A DNA stretch of 64,000 nucleotides from Marivivens donghaensis (lineage in GTDB: Bacteria > Pseudomonadota > Alphaproteobacteria > Rhodobacterales > Rhodobacteraceae), in NCBI RefSeq assembly GCF_011806565.1, contig NZ_JAATOP010000001.1, positions 1-64,000 on the forward strand, given 5' to 3'. Every line of letters begins with the position of its first letter. Positions within the stretch are counted from its first letter, which is position 1. Of this stretch, positions 51,996-62,456 are shown in pieces. The translations under genes and the position numbers were made by a program. The notes under the pieces were generated by a model that did no database searches, was not told the origin of the DNA, and saw only the letters and a list, made by a program, of their open reading frames with translations.

Positions 51996-53276
51996 ATGAG
52001 CATGACCACCGCCCTGTCCGGGCTGATCGCCGCCCAGCAGGACATCTCGACCACCTCGCACAACATCGCCAACGTGAACACCAATGCGTTCCGCAAGAGC
52101 CGCGCCGAGTTCGTCGATGACTATTACACCAACCCGATGGACAGTTTTCAGACCGTCGTCGGTTCGGGTACCCACATGAGCCGCGTGGCGGTCCAGTTCG
52201 ATCAGGGCAACTTTGTCGCCACGGGTCAAACCCTCGACCTCGCGATCCAGGGACCGGGTTTCTTCACCGTCGCGCCGCAGCTTGATGTGAATGATCAGCC
52301 GACCGAGGTTGTTTACACCCGCAACGGCGGCTTCAGGCTGGACTCCACCAACCGTATCGCGGACTCCTCGGGCCGCCCGATGCTCGCGTGGCCGGTGGCC
52401 AACGACGGCACTGTCCTGTCGATGGAAGACGGCGCGCTGGCTCCGGTCGACGTTCCGCTTGTGGCTGGCACGACCCAGCCCACGGACGAGCTTTCGCTGC
52501 AAATGCGTATGCCGAGCGGTGACGATATGCTTGGTCAGCAGGACGCCGTTCCGCCGACCAATCCGTTCGACGCAGCCGACCCGACCTCTTTCGCGTTCAG
52601 TACGCCTGTTCCGATGTCGGACGAACAGGGCAACGCCGTCGAGGCGCGCGCTTATTACATCAAGACCCGCAACCCCGATGTGGCGGACGAGACGACCGAA
52701 TACGAAATGCGTCTGTTCGTCGATGGTAACGAAGTTCCCGCCGCTGACGCGCTAAACCCGACCACCTTCACTTTCGACGTGGCCGGTGAGCTGGTCGACA
52801 CCCAAGGCGACCTCGAATTCGGTGTCGGCGGCGTTGATTACACCGTCAGCGTTGCGGGTTCGATGATGCAGGACCAGCCCTTCGCGATGGAGTCGGTCAA
52901 TCACAACGGCACCGGCCCGCTTGGTCTGTCGAACCTCGAAATCGACGACGGCGGCGTGATCTGGGCCAACTACGGCACCGACAACCGCATGGCGCTGGGC
53001 CGCGTTGCTCTCGCCACCTTCTCGAACCCGCAGGGTCTGCGCCAGACAGGTAACGCATCATTCCGCGCCGCTGCCGACTCCGGTCAGCCGGTCCATTCGG
53101 CACCAGGTGAAAAGGGTCTGGGCCAGCTTCAATCAGGTATGCTCGAACGTTCTAACGTCGACCTGACCGAAGAGCTTGTCCATCTGCTCACCGCGCAGCG
53201 CAATTATCAGGCCAACGCAAAGGCGATGGAGACGTCCTCCTCGCTCATGCAGTCGGTCATGAACATCCGTAGCTAA
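51996..53276 (+). CDS. flgE: Flagellar hook protein FlgE
   Basis: FlgE forms the flexible hook. The 426-residue length is typical. The N-terminal TALSGLIAAQQDISTTSHNI and the C-terminal LTEELVHLLTAQRNYQANAK are the D0 helices, with beta-rich D1/D2 domains between. It is followed by flgF after 27 bases. Confidence 0.95.
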   Translation: MSMTTALSGLIAAQQDISTTSHNIANVNTNAFRKSRAEFVDDYYTNPMDSFQTVVGSGTHMSRVAVQFDQGNFVATGQTLDLAIQGPGFFTVAPQLDVNDQPTEVVYTRNGGFRLDSTNRIADSSGRPMLAWPVANDGTVLSMEDGALAPVDVPLVAGTTQPTDELSLQMRMPSGDDMLGQQDAVPPTNPFDAADPTSFAFSTPVPMSDEQGNAVEARAYYIKTRNPDVADETTEYEMRLFVDGNEVPAADALNPTTFTFDVAGELVDTQGDLEFGVGGVDYTVSVAGSMMQDQPFAMESVNHNGTGPLGLSNLEIDDGGVIWANYGTDNRMALGRVALATFSNPQGLRQTGNASFRAAADSGQPVHSAPGEKGLGQLQSGMLERSNVDLTEELVHLLTAQRNYQANAKAMETSSSLMQSVMNIRS

Positions 53277-53303
53277 TCGCTGATTTGAACCGGAGGCCCC
53301 GTC

Positions 53304-54062
53304 ATGGATCGTATGGTACATACTCTCGCTAACTCGATGCAGTCCGTGAAGGACATGCAGGCGATCACGGCGCAGAACTTGGCCAACATGAATGTGCCGG
53401 GGTATCGCCGCGACCTCTCGATCCAGGACCACTCGGTTGTTGTCGACGGTTACGACTCGTTCAACGTCCGTTATTTCCAGTCGACTACGCAGCACGGCGC
53501 ATTCCTTGAAGACGTCGGAAATCTGGAGCAGACGGGCGACCCGTTCGACATCGCAATCAGTGAGGACGGTTACTTCTACGTCAAAGAAGGTAACGGCGAG
53601 CCGGGCCTGACCCGCCGCGGCGATTTACGTACCGACGGGGTTGGGCAGCTGGTAAACGGTGCGAACGAACTGATCCTCGATCAGGCGATGAACCCGATTG
53701 TCCTTCCGCCCTACCGTAACATGCAGATCACCGAAGCGGGTGAGCTGCTGATCGAACCCGTTGATGCGCCTCAGGGGCAGACCCAATTGGTCGCCCTGAT
53801 CGCAACCGTGTCCCCCGATCCCAATCAGGTTCTGGTCAAAGGGCTCGACGGTTTGATCCGTCCGCTTGACGGGCAGATGCCCGTTGCGAACCAAGGCGCC
53901 TCGATCCGTCAGGGCGTCATCGAAAGCTCCAACGTCAACGCGACCGAGGAACTAATCGCCCTTATTGACCAACAGCGCGGATTCGAGATGAACACCAAGA
54001 TGATCGAAACGGCCAAGACACTTGACGAGGCCGGCGCAACACTGATGCGCGCGCCCGAATAA
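53304..54062 (+). CDS. flgF: Flagellar rod protein FlgF
   Basis: FlgF is a minor rod subunit at the proximal-distal junction. The 252-residue protein carries the rod/hook family N-terminus (ITAQNLANMNVPGYRRD), the DPFDIAISEDGYFYV segment, and the C-terminal NVNATEELIALIDQQRGFEM. A sigma-54 site follows it, separating flgBCDEF from flgG onward. Confidence 0.94.
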   Translation: MDRMVHTLANSMQSVKDMQAITAQNLANMNVPGYRRDLSIQDHSVVVDGYDSFNVRYFQSTTQHGAFLEDVGNLEQTGDPFDIAISEDGYFYVKEGNGEPGLTRRGDLRTDGVGQLVNGANELILDQAMNPIVLPPYRNMQITEAGELLIEPVDAPQGQTQLVALIATVSPDPNQVLVKGLDGLIRPLDGQMPVANQGASIRQGVIESSNVNATEELIALIDQQRGFEMNTKMIETAKTLDEAGATLMRAPE

Positions 54063-54082
54063 TCTTGGCCTGATCCCCGAGG

Positions 54083-54098
54083 TGGCACGGGGTTTGCA
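54083..54098 (+). promoter_or_regulatory. Sigma-54 promoter upstream of flgG
   Basis: TGGCAC-GGGGT-TTGCA is a second exact -24/-12 match with GG-N10-GC spacing. The predicted start lies about 30 bases before the flgG ATG. Confidence 0.85.
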
Positions 54099-54137
54099 GC
54101 TTAACGGGTGAATAAGGAACCCCGGAAGGAGCCGCAA

Positions 54138-54926
54138 ATGTCCACCAGCGCAATGCACGTTGCCAAGACAGGCTTGAACGCACAACAAACCCGTCTTCAG
54201 GTCATCGCGAACAACCTCGCGAACGTGAACACGACCGGTTTCAAGCGGGACCGAGCCAACTTCGAAACCCTGCTTTATCAGGTCTCCCGCCCCGGCGGTG
54301 ACCAGACCTCCACCGACACACAGCTCACCAGCGCACTTGCCGTCGGTACGGGTGTCCGTGTGGTTTCGACCGATAAGCTCTACACCCAAGGCGCACTTGC
54401 CGACACGGGCAACGCCCTTGACCTCGCGGTTCAGGGTACGGGCTTTTTTCAGGTTCTGATGCCGGACGGCCGTATCGGGTACACCCGCGACGGTGCTTTC
54501 TCGATGAACTCCGAAGGTACGCTGACCACCGCGAGCGGTTATGTCGTCCAGCCCGAAATCCAGATCCCGACCGGCGTCACCCAGATCAGCGTCTCCAACG
54601 ACGGCGTCGTCAAAGTGCTGATGCCGGGCGAGACCGAAATGGATGAAATTGGCCAGATCACTCTGGCAAATTTCGCTAACCCGCGCGGCCTTGAGCCGAT
54701 CGGTGAAAACTTCCTCGTGGAGACCGTCGCATCGGGCCAGCCGATCGTGACCGCCCCCATTGAGGACGGCACGGGGTCTATCGCGCAAGGTATGCTCGAA
54801 AGCTCGAACGTGAACGTCGTGCAGGAACTCGTCGACATGATCGAGACCCAGCGCGCCTACGAAATCAACTCCAAGTCCATCTCCGCAGCGGACGAAATGC
54901 TGCGCTTCATGTCCAACAAGCTCTGA
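54138..54926 (+). CDS. flgG: Flagellar distal rod protein FlgG
   Basis: FlgG forms the distal rod. The 262-residue length is standard. The protein has NAQQTRLQVIANNLANVNTT at the N-terminus, ALDLAVQGTGFFQVLMPDG in the middle, and NVVQELVDMIETQRAYEINS at the C-terminus. The ATG at 54138 has AAGGAG upstream. It heads the second sigma-54-type transcript with flgHIJKL. Confidence 0.96.
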   Translation: MSTSAMHVAKTGLNAQQTRLQVIANNLANVNTTGFKRDRANFETLLYQVSRPGGDQTSTDTQLTSALAVGTGVRVVSTDKLYTQGALADTGNALDLAVQGTGFFQVLMPDGRIGYTRDGAFSMNSEGTLTTASGYVVQPEIQIPTGVTQISVSNDGVVKVLMPGETEMDEIGQITLANFANPRGLEPIGENFLVETVASGQPIVTAPIEDGTGSIAQGMLESSNVNVVQELVDMIETQRAYEINSKSISAADEMLRFMSNKL

Positions 54927-54937
54927 TAGGACACACG

Positions 54938-55600
54938 ATGAAAAAAGCTCTCCCCATTCTCGCTGCACTCACTCTCACCACGGCATGTTCGACCTACGTT
55001 CAGGAAGTCGAGTCCCAGAACTACGAGCCGGTTTATCTGCAAGAACCGATGTATCAGGCCGAGCGTCAACCGACCGGCAGCATCTATTCGACGAGCGCGC
55101 AAGGCTTGTTCGTTCAGGACCGCCGCGCCGCCCAGATCGGCGATGTGCTGACCGTGGAGCTCAGCGAACGCTTCACCGCGTCGCAGTCGCTCACGGCCAC
55201 GTCGGCCCGCAGCTCCAGCTACCAGATGGACCTGCCGAACATCCTGACCGGCGGCTTCGACGACGCGCTGCTGACCAACGGCACGACGCAAAGTTTCAAC
55301 GGCAACGGCTCGGCCAACCAGTCGAATTCGCTCCGTGGTCGCATGACCGTTCAGGTCGTGCGCCAGCTTCCCGGCGGTATGCTGGAGATCATGGGCGAAA
55401 AGCGTCTGACGCTGAACTCCGGCGCTGAATACATCCGCATCACAGGCGTTGTCCGTCCCGAAGATATCGGCCCTGATAACGTTGTTCCGTCCGACCGCAT
55501 CGCGAACGCCCGCATCGAATATGTTGGCGCAGGCGATAGCGCCGATGCCGCCCGTCCGGGCTGGCTGCGTCGCGGCCTGAACACGGTTTCCCCGCTATGA
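54938..55600 (+). CDS. flgH: Flagellar L-ring lipoprotein FlgH
   Basis: FlgH forms the outer-membrane L-ring bushing. The 220-residue protein has a lipoprotein signal with LTTAC lipobox (Cys17). The family segments [20 protein letters not shown] and [20 protein letters not shown] are present, as is [15 protein letters not shown]. It overlaps flgI by four bases. Confidence 0.95.
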   Translation: MKKALPILAALTLTTACSTYVQEVESQNYEPVYLQEPMYQAERQPTGSIYSTSAQGLFVQDRRAAQIGDVLTVELSERFTASQSLTATSARSSSYQMDLPNILTGGFDDALLTNGTTQSFNGNGSANQSNSLRGRMTVQVVRQLPGGMLEIMGEKRLTLNSGAEYIRITGVVRPEDIGPDNVVPSDRIANARIEYVGAGDSADAARPGWLRRGLNTVSPL

Positions 55601-56715
55601 TCCGTGCGGTCCTCCTGTCCCTCGGCCTTCTGGTCGCAGCGACGACGGCCACGGCTGACCGGATCAAGGACATGGCCACGGTGGCCGGCGTCCGCTCCAA
55701 CCCGCTGGTCGGCTACGGCGTGGTCGTGGGCCTGTCCGGCACGGGTGACGGTGACAGCGGTCTGACGCTGCAATCCATGCAGTCGATGCTGTCCCGCATG
55801 GGTCTGGCTGTGGAGGTCGGTGACATCGACGCATCCAACGCCGCCGCTGTGATGGTGACGGCCGAGCTTGGCGCGTTCCTCAAGGAGGGCCAGGAGATCG
55901 ACGTCACCGTGTCCACCGTCGGCGCAGCGGAGTCGCTCAAGGGCGGCACGCTTCTGATGACCCCTCTTATGGGCGCGGATGGAGAGATTTACGCCATCGC
56001 GCAGGGCAACCTCATCGTCGGCGGCATGGGTCTGTCGGCAGAGGACGGCTCGTCGCTCACCGTGAATATCCCAACCGTGGGCCGCGTGCCGAACGGCGGT
56101 ACGGTCGAACGCATGGTCGAAAGCCCGTTCCAGAACGCCGAAAGCCTCATCCTGAACCTGAACCGCAGTGACTTTTCGACCGCCGCAAACGTGGCCGAAG
56201 CGATCAACAATGTGTTCGGCGGCGGTGTGGCTGTCGCGCTCGACGGCACGTCCATTCAGGTGCGTGCGCCCGTCGACCTTGATCAGCGCGTATCCTTCAT
56301 GGGCCTGATCGAGAATATCCAAGTGACCCCCGACGCTCCGGCGGCGAAGGTCGTGGTGAACAGCCGTACAGGCACGGTTGTCATCGGTGGCGAAGTCCTC
56401 GTCACACCCGCCGCCGTAACGCATGGCGGTCTGACGGTGCAGATCAACGAAGACTTTAACGTCGATCAGAACGCCACCGTCACAATGAACGATAATCAGA
56501 CGGTCATCGCCCCTGGGCAGCCGACCATCACCCCCGATAGCCAGCTTTACCTCAATCAGGATCCGGCCAAGGCCTTCCTCTTTGATCCGGGCGTTTCGCT
56601 GGCCTCGCTCGTGGATGCCATCAACGCAGTTGGCGCCGCACCTGGTGATCTGGTCGCGATCCTCGAAGCCCTGCGCGAAGCAGGGGCCCTGCGGGCAGAA
56701 CTCGTCGTCATCTGA
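55597..56715 (+). CDS. flgI: Flagellar P-ring protein FlgI
   Basis: FlgI assembles the periplasmic P-ring around the rod. The 372-residue protein has a Sec signal (about 1-20, TTATA) and the start [20 protein letters not shown] with GLSGTGDGD. Further family blocks include [13 protein letters not shown]-like ([20 protein letters not shown]) and [20 protein letters not shown]. It is coupled to flgH. Confidence 0.96.
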   Translation: MIRAVLLSLGLLVAATTATADRIKDMATVAGVRSNPLVGYGVVVGLSGTGDGDSGLTLQSMQSMLSRMGLAVEVGDIDASNAAAVMVTAELGAFLKEGQEIDVTVSTVGAAESLKGGTLLMTPLMGADGEIYAIAQGNLIVGGMGLSAEDGSSLTVNIPTVGRVPNGGTVERMVESPFQNAESLILNLNRSDFSTAANVAEAINNVFGGGVAVALDGTSIQVRAPVDLDQRVSFMGLIENIQVTPDAPAAKVVVNSRTGTVVIGGEVLVTPAAVTHGGLTVQINEDFNVDQNATVTMNDNQTVIAPGQPTITPDSQLYLNQDPAKAFLFDPGVSLASLVDAINAVGAAPGDLVAILEALREAGALRAELVVI

Positions 56716-56724
56716 GGTAGTATC

Positions 56725-57045
56725 ATGGAAGTCAGTGCAGTCCGTCAGTTCATGGTTTCAGCAGATTCCGGCCGCTTCGTGCAGAGCGCGCAGGATGGGG
56801 AGGCTGCGGCGCGGGATGAACTCCGCGCCGCAGCTGAAGGCTTCGAAGCCATCTTCATCAACACGATGCTGAAATCGGCACGCACCGAGGCTTTCGCCGA
56901 CGACCTCACCAGCAGCAGCGCCGTCCGCTCTGCCCAGAGCCTGTTCGACATGAAAATTTCCGAAGCCGTTTCGGGCAGTTCGAACCTCGGTATCGCGGAT
57001 GCCGTTGTCCGCCAGCTTTCGCCGCTCGTGCGCTATAAGGGGTGA
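56725..57045 (+). CDS. flgJ: Rod-binding/cap protein FlgJ (no muramidase domain)
   Basis: At 106 residues this is only the N-terminal rod-binding domain of FlgJ (AAEGFEAIFINTMLKSARTE, SLFDMKISEAVSGSSNLGIA). The glucosaminidase domain of enteric FlgJ is absent. In Rhodobacter sphaeroides a separate transglycosylase, SltF, fills that role and binds FlgJ; a matching gene lies at 62457-63329. Confidence 0.92.
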   Translation: MEVSAVRQFMVSADSGRFVQSAQDGEAAARDELRAAAEGFEAIFINTMLKSARTEAFADDLTSSSAVRSAQSLFDMKISEAVSGSSNLGIADAVVRQLSPLVRYKG

Positions 57046-57050
57046 TGTAG

Positions 57051-60000
57051 ATGCCCAATCTCCTCGATATCGGCACCAGCGCAGTTATGGCGTATCGCGC
57101 CGCGCTGACCACCACCGGTGAAAACATCGCAAACGCTGACACCGACGGCTACACCCGCCGAGATATCCAGATCCACGAAGTGCGCGGCGGCAAGATGTCT
57201 GCCGTGTCCAAGAACTCGGGCGGGCAGGGCGTGATCGTCGATGACGTACGCCGCTCCTATGACGCGTTCCTGTCTGAGCGCGTCCGCTCCACCGCCAGCG
57301 CGTTCAGCTCCGCCGAGGCGTTCGCAGACGTGACTTTCGCCATCGAAGACCTCTTCATGCCGACCACGGGCGGTATCGCGAAGGGCCTCGACGGGTTTTT
57401 CAGTTCGCTGTCGACGCTTTCGGGCAATCCGTCCGACATCGCACTGCGCCAGTCGTCGCTGGAAGCGGGCCGCGCGATGGCGACTTCGATTGCCGATGTT
57501 GCGACGGGCCTTCTGAAACTGCGCGAAGACGTTGTGGTTCAGGCACACACCGCTGTTGGCATCCTGAACGAGAAGCTGAGCCAGCTGACCAAACTGCAAC
57601 TGGAACTATCGGGCGCGACCAACGAAAACGGCGGCCTCAACCCGATGTTCGACGAGCGCGACCGTCTGCTCAACGACATTGCCGAGGTCACGGGCACCAA
57701 CACCCAGATCGACCAGTTCGGCCGCGCTGTCGTCCGCCTTGGCGATACGCTCGGCGGGCCGATGCTGGCCGACAACGAGGAAGCGTCGACCGTGGCGGTG
57801 GAGGCCGATACTGATCTGCGCCTCAACATCACCCGAGATGGGGAGACCAAGCAGAGTACCCAGATTTCAGGTGGCCTGATGCAGGGCTACCGCAACGCCA
57901 TCGGCGCACTGGACGAAGCGATGATCCAGCTTGATGCCTTTGCGCGGCGGGTGACGCGGGACATCAACGCGCTCCACGCCAGCGGGATCGACCAGCAGGG
58001 CAACGTGGGCGGCGAGATGTTCAACATGATCGGCTTCACTGCCGACGCCTCTGCCGGCAACCGCGGCACGGCCTACATCGAATTCACTATCACGGGCCGC
58101 AATCAGGCGGCGGAGCTTCCGCAGTTCGAACTGGTACGCGACAATGCCGCAGGCACTTGGACGGCGCAAGACGCGGATGGTAATGTGCTGGCCAGCGGTG
58201 CGAATATCCTCGTGATGGACGGTCTGACGCTGACGATCAGCGGCACGCCCGCCAACGGTGATCGCTACACCATTACGCCTGTCTCGGGGCGCGCCGTGGA
58301 TATGGCGATGGTCCTGACCGAGCCGCAGCAATTCGCGGCGGCGGCGTCCTCGCTGGTTGTCGCAGATGCATCGAATCTCGGCTCCGGCTCTGCCGTGATG
58401 GCCCGTGTTCCTGTTGCAACGCCCGCCGTTGACGACCTCGCCACGACATTGACCGCCACGTCGAACGGCGCGGACGCGGTGAGCCTTCTGTCCGCCGGAG
58501 TGGTCGGCTACGTGCCTGCGGGGGCAAAGAGCCTGACCCTCTCGGCGCTCGGCCAGCAGTCCACGATGGATTTTGTTCTGAACGATGCGGATGCCGGCGG
58601 GGTGTCATCGCTCAGCTTCACTTCGAGCGGCACGACGCAGACATTTACCCTCGCGGGCCAAGCCACTGTCGCTGACCTCGCGGCTGCACTGAACAACGGC
58701 ACGCTGACCACTGGCGCGGGCGAAACGCTTGCTGATTTCGGAGTGCATGCGGCAGGCACCGATGGGGTTCTGACCCTCGCGCTGGGCGATGGCGACTTCG
58801 GTGCGGCGGCAACGCTGTCGGGCGGGATGGGCAATGTCTCCGGCCTGCGCCAACTGTCCGAACCGTCGGGCGGCACCGTGCAGGTCTTCACCCGCAACGG
58901 CGTGCAGATCGCAGGCACGGCGCTTGATGCGGCAACGGCGGCGAACATGCTGACCGAAGCAAACGGCTTCCTCGCAGGGGCCAGTTACATCGACGATTAC
59001 CTTTATCCCGAGGGCGCGACCGGCTATCGCGGCGCGACAGTATCGCAGCAAACCCTGCCGGGTGCGCACGTTGTCGAAGTCCCGCTGGCTGCACCGCAAA
59101 CCTGGGCCGCGCCTGGTGTCGGTAGCGCTTCGTCGCCCGAAACACTGACACTGTCGTATGTCGAAGGCGAAGACCTCGCCATCGACCTGTCCGCCGGCAT
59201 GTCCGCCGCGCGTGCCGCTGTGATGCTGAACGATAGCGTCGAAGGCATGAACGCCTCGGCCCGCACCGCGCTGGACCTGCAAATCGCAGGCGACGGTACC
59301 GTCGCGTTCCGTCTTGAGGGCGACAACACCGCCGCGCTGAACATCTCTGCGCTTGTGGTGAATGGCGATCTGAACACGCTCGCCTACGAGATCAACGACC
59401 GCCTTGGCTCGACCGGCATCACTGCGCAACTGTCGCCGAACGGTGACCGCATCGTGCTGGTCCACGAGGGCGGCGAGAATATCAAGATCGAGCAATTCGC
59501 CCACTCCGGCGGCGGCACGATGACCATTCAGGAGGCCGATAATCAGGGCCTTCCTGCGGGCAATGCCGTGACACTGGGTGCTGGCAATGACGCGGTGAAT
59601 TTCACCGGCCATGTCACCATCGAAGCACCGAGCGCCTTTGGCGTCGGCTATGGCGCGACGATGTATGCGTCGAACGTTGATCCGCTAATTGGCGGGCTTG
59701 TCGCGCAATCCTATGGGCAAGCGGGAGCGGTCCAGACCTTCACCTTTACCGGTGACGATGCGCTGGACGGCGGGGCGAGCAGCCTCGACGGGCTCGCGGC
59801 CATGGCGCCGAACGCGAAGTACAGCATCGACGTACGCGGGCTTTCGGTCAGCTACACCGGCGCGAGCGGTGCCGCTGGCCTTGCCGCCGAAATGCGGGCG
59901 ACTGCGCCGCAATCGTCGCTGACTGGCGCAGCCGTTGCCTCCCTTCCCGTCACGGGCGCTGGCACAACGGTTATGCTGGGCGAGGACGCGTACGTTCTGC

Positions 60001-61148
60001 GCATGGGCGCGAGCGGCGCGATCACGGTCACCGGTCCGGAAGAGGGCCGCCTGTCGGCCAACTTCGATGCGTCCAACCAGCTCCAGATCACCGTCAATGA
60101 CGGCACGTTGAACGGCGAAGCACTGCGCGTTCCTGCCGGAGCTTCGGGCGCGGCGGCGTTTGGCCTTTCGGCTGGCCTTGGAGCGACGACCACGATCCAA
60201 GGCGGCGCGATGGATGCGGGCGGCCTGCCATCCACAATGGACATTGACGTCGACGGCACGATCCACACGGTCGGCGTTTCGACGGCTGGCGCGACATTGC
60301 CCGCAGGCTTCCCCGGTACGGCGAACATGAACGCGGGGCAGTTGAGCTTTGAATTCGACGCCAGCGTCGGTCCCGTCAGCATTCCGCAAACGGCGGGCGG
60401 CACGGCGGCAGGCTTTGCCACTCTCGGAATGCGCGCGAAGGTGGATCGCGACAGCCTGACCTTCACCGCCACGGACGGCGCGGCAATCGACGCGGACATG
60501 TCGGTCTCTGCATTGTCATCCCAACGGATCAGCCTGTCCGACCTGCCGGACGAGGACCTGATCGTCTTCATCACCGGCGCGCCGCCGCTACGCCTTGCAG
60601 GCGGATATGAGGCGGGAGAGGTCTCGGAATTCCCGCCCTCGGTCCGCGTGGAGGTCGTTGACAGCGTCGCGGGCACCGTTCGGCTCGTGGACGATGAAAC
60701 CGGACACACGATTGCGCAGAAATCGCTCGACGCCAACAATTCGGCGATCCTGAACGACATCCAATTCGCGATGACGGGCCAGCCGGAAAACGGCGATAGC
60801 TTCTCGCTCGTCGCGAACTCCGGCTTTGTCGGGGATAGCCGCAACATCAACGCTATGTCCGACCTGCGCAGCGCAGACCCGACCACGGGGAAGGGCGGCT
60901 TTGGCCGTATCCTCGCAGCGCTTCAGGCCCAGAAAGGCGCGGTCGTCGCCGCCGCGAAGGCGCGTGTCTCCGTGACCGACGTGGCCCGCGAAAGCGCCGA
61001 GCGCGTCTATGACGACCGGACCTCCGTGAACCTCGATGTCGAGGCCGCGCGTCTGGTCGAGAACCAGCAAGCCTATCAGGCCTCCGCGCAGATCCTCGCG
61101 GTCGCCAACGATCTCTTCGATACCCTTCTCAGCACGATCCGCGTTTAA
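57051..61148 (+). CDS. flgK: Flagellar hook-associated protein FlgK, very long form
   Basis: FlgK forms the first hook-filament junction. The ends are family-like: N-terminal SAVMAYRAALTTTGENIANA with DTDGYTRRD and the block to about residue 330, and C-terminal NLDVEAARLVENQQAYQASA. The length of 1365 residues is far above the common 450-650. The extra roughly 800 residues between about 400 and 1290 are Ala/Gly/Thr-rich beta sequence with few charged helices, suggesting several additional outward-facing domains. It follows flgJ after five bases. Confidence 0.93.
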   Translation: MPNLLDIGTSAVMAYRAALTTTGENIANADTDGYTRRDIQIHEVRGGKMSAVSKNSGGQGVIVDDVRRSYDAFLSERVRSTASAFSSAEAFADVTFAIEDLFMPTTGGIAKGLDGFFSSLSTLSGNPSDIALRQSSLEAGRAMATSIADVATGLLKLREDVVVQAHTAVGILNEKLSQLTKLQLELSGATNENGGLNPMFDERDRLLNDIAEVTGTNTQIDQFGRAVVRLGDTLGGPMLADNEEASTVAVEADTDLRLNITRDGETKQSTQISGGLMQGYRNAIGALDEAMIQLDAFARRVTRDINALHASGIDQQGNVGGEMFNMIGFTADASAGNRGTAYIEFTITGRNQAAELPQFELVRDNAAGTWTAQDADGNVLASGANILVMDGLTLTISGTPANGDRYTITPVSGRAVDMAMVLTEPQQFAAAASSLVVADASNLGSGSAVMARVPVATPAVDDLATTLTATSNGADAVSLLSAGVVGYVPAGAKSLTLSALGQQSTMDFVLNDADAGGVSSLSFTSSGTTQTFTLAGQATVADLAAALNNGTLTTGAGETLADFGVHAAGTDGVLTLALGDGDFGAAATLSGGMGNVSGLRQLSEPSGGTVQVFTRNGVQIAGTALDAATAANMLTEANGFLAGASYIDDYLYPEGATGYRGATVSQQTLPGAHVVEVPLAAPQTWAAPGVGSASSPETLTLSYVEGEDLAIDLSAGMSAARAAVMLNDSVEGMNASARTALDLQIAGDGTVAFRLEGDNTAALNISALVVNGDLNTLAYEINDRLGSTGITAQLSPNGDRIVLVHEGGENIKIEQFAHSGGGTMTIQEADNQGLPAGNAVTLGAGNDAVNFTGHVTIEAPSAFGVGYGATMYASNVDPLIGGLVAQSYGQAGAVQTFTFTGDDALDGGASSLDGLAAMAPNAKYSIDVRGLSVSYTGASGAAGLAAEMRATAPQSSLTGAAVASLPVTGAGTTVMLGEDAYVLRMGASGAITVTGPEEGRLSANFDASNQLQITVNDGTLNGEALRVPAGASGAAAFGLSAGLGATTTIQGGAMDAGGLPSTMDIDVDGTIHTVGVSTAGATLPAGFPGTANMNAGQLSFEFDASVGPVSIPQTAGGTAAGFATLGMRAKVDRDSLTFTATDGAAIDADMSVSALSSQRISLSDLPDEDLIVFITGAPPLRLAGGYEAGEVSEFPPSVRVEVVDSVAGTVRLVDDETGHTIAQKSLDANNSAILNDIQFAMTGQPENGDSFSLVANSGFVGDSRNINAMSDLRSADPTTGKGGFGRILAALQAQKGAVVAAAKARVSVTDVARESAERVYDDRTSVNLDVEAARLVENQQAYQASAQILAVANDLFDTLLSTIRV

Positions 61149-61166
61149 CACCGGAAAGAGGACGCC

Positions 61167-62429
61167 ATGACGGTCAGTAACCAGCTTTTCACCGACCTCG
61201 CCACCCGCTCGTTTAGCCGCGTGCAGGCGAAGGTGTCGGATCTTCAGGCACAGATTTCGTCGGGCAAGAACGACCCGCGCGCCTCTGCCGACCAGATGCG
61301 CGCCTCGCAGCTTTCCGCGCTGAAAGAAGAACGCGCGGCGCTCGATCATTTCACCAATGCAGCCGATCAGGCTGCAAGCCGGATCAGCCTGTCGGACCAA
61401 GCCATCGGGGATGCCGCAGTCATCATGCGCCGCCTGACCGAACTGGCAATTCAAGCGGGCAACAGCACGCTGCCTGCCGAAGGTATCCAAGGTATCAGGA
61501 CAGAGGCGCAAACCCTCCGCACCTCGCTGGTCGAGATTGCGAACCGCACCGATGCGCTGGGCCAGCCGCTTTTCGCCGGATACTCCGCCGCGCCCGCATT
61601 CAAGGAGACGAATGACGGTGTCCAGTACATTGGCGATGGCGGGCGTCCATCGCAGCGTCTGTCCGAAACCCTGACGATGGCGGTCGGACTCAATGGCGAT
61701 GAGCTATTCATGACCGCACCTCTGGCGGGCGACCGTACCAGCGTGTTCGGCATCGTCGACAAGCTGGTCGATAGCATGGACACCACCATGTACGAGGCCG
61801 ACGACGCGATTGCCGTCACGGGACGCGGCAAGCTGGTTCTGGATGCCGACCGCACGACCAAAACGCTCTCCATGACGATCAACGGGCCGGACGGTTCGGT
61901 CGATATCGAGGCGGAGCTGGTGGCCGGTCTGCCGCAGCCTATGGTTGACGTCATCAACGCGCACAGCGCCACGACTGGTGTCACCGCAGAGGTCTCCGAA
62001 GACGGCAAAGACATCATCCTGAACGCGGAAAGCGAGTTCGAACTTGCGAACTTCAAGCGCTCCGACAACCCGCAGCGGCCCATCGGTTCGTTGCAGCAGC
62101 TCGAATTCCGTGGCCAGCCTGGGAAAAACCCGATACTCCTCAAAGCGGTGACGATGTCGTCGGACGCGATGCTGTTGCAGGTGCAGGCCGCCGTCGGTCA
62201 CTTCGCTGCCATGCGCGCCGAGGTTGGTGCAATGGGCGCAACTGTGGACGCGCAGAAAGAGGCGCTCGACTTCCGCCAGTTGCGGATCGACGAAGCGGTT
62301 GCGGGGCTCGAAGACCTCGACATCGCGAAGGCGGTGACGGAATTACAGACCCTGCTGCTGACCCGCGATGCGTCGCAGCAGACCTATGTGAAGATCACGC
62401 AGACCTCGCTCTTCGACTTCCTGCGCTGA
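61167..62429 (+). CDS. flgL: Flagellar hook-associated protein FlgL
   Basis: FlgL forms the second hook-filament junction. The 420-residue protein has the flagellin-like N-terminal helices (KVSDLQAQISSGKNDPRASA and ASRISLSDQAIGDAAVIMRR) and the C-terminal helix LDIAKAVTELQTLLLTRDAS ending QTSLFDFLR. It is the last structural gene before the transglycosylase. Confidence 0.94.
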   Translation: MTVSNQLFTDLATRSFSRVQAKVSDLQAQISSGKNDPRASADQMRASQLSALKEERAALDHFTNAADQAASRISLSDQAIGDAAVIMRRLTELAIQAGNSTLPAEGIQGIRTEAQTLRTSLVEIANRTDALGQPLFAGYSAAPAFKETNDGVQYIGDGGRPSQRLSETLTMAVGLNGDELFMTAPLAGDRTSVFGIVDKLVDSMDTTMYEADDAIAVTGRGKLVLDADRTTKTLSMTINGPDGSVDIEAELVAGLPQPMVDVINAHSATTGVTAEVSEDGKDIILNAESEFELANFKRSDNPQRPIGSLQQLEFRGQPGKNPILLKAVTMSSDAMLLQVQAAVGHFAAMRAEVGAMGATVDAQKEALDFRQLRIDEAVAGLEDLDIAKAVTELQTLLLTRDASQQTYVKITQTSLFDFLR

Positions 62430-62430
62430 G

Positions 62431-62446
62431 TGGCGCGGGACTTGCA
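62431..62446 (+). promoter_or_regulatory. Sigma-54-like site overlapping the sltF start region
   Basis: TGGCGC-GGGAC-TTGCA keeps the GG-N10-GC spacing and departs from the consensus at one position of the -24 box. It ends 11 bases before the sltF ATG, so transcription from it would start at about the ATG itself. Confidence 0.5.
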
Positions 62447-62456
62447 GGGCAGGGAC

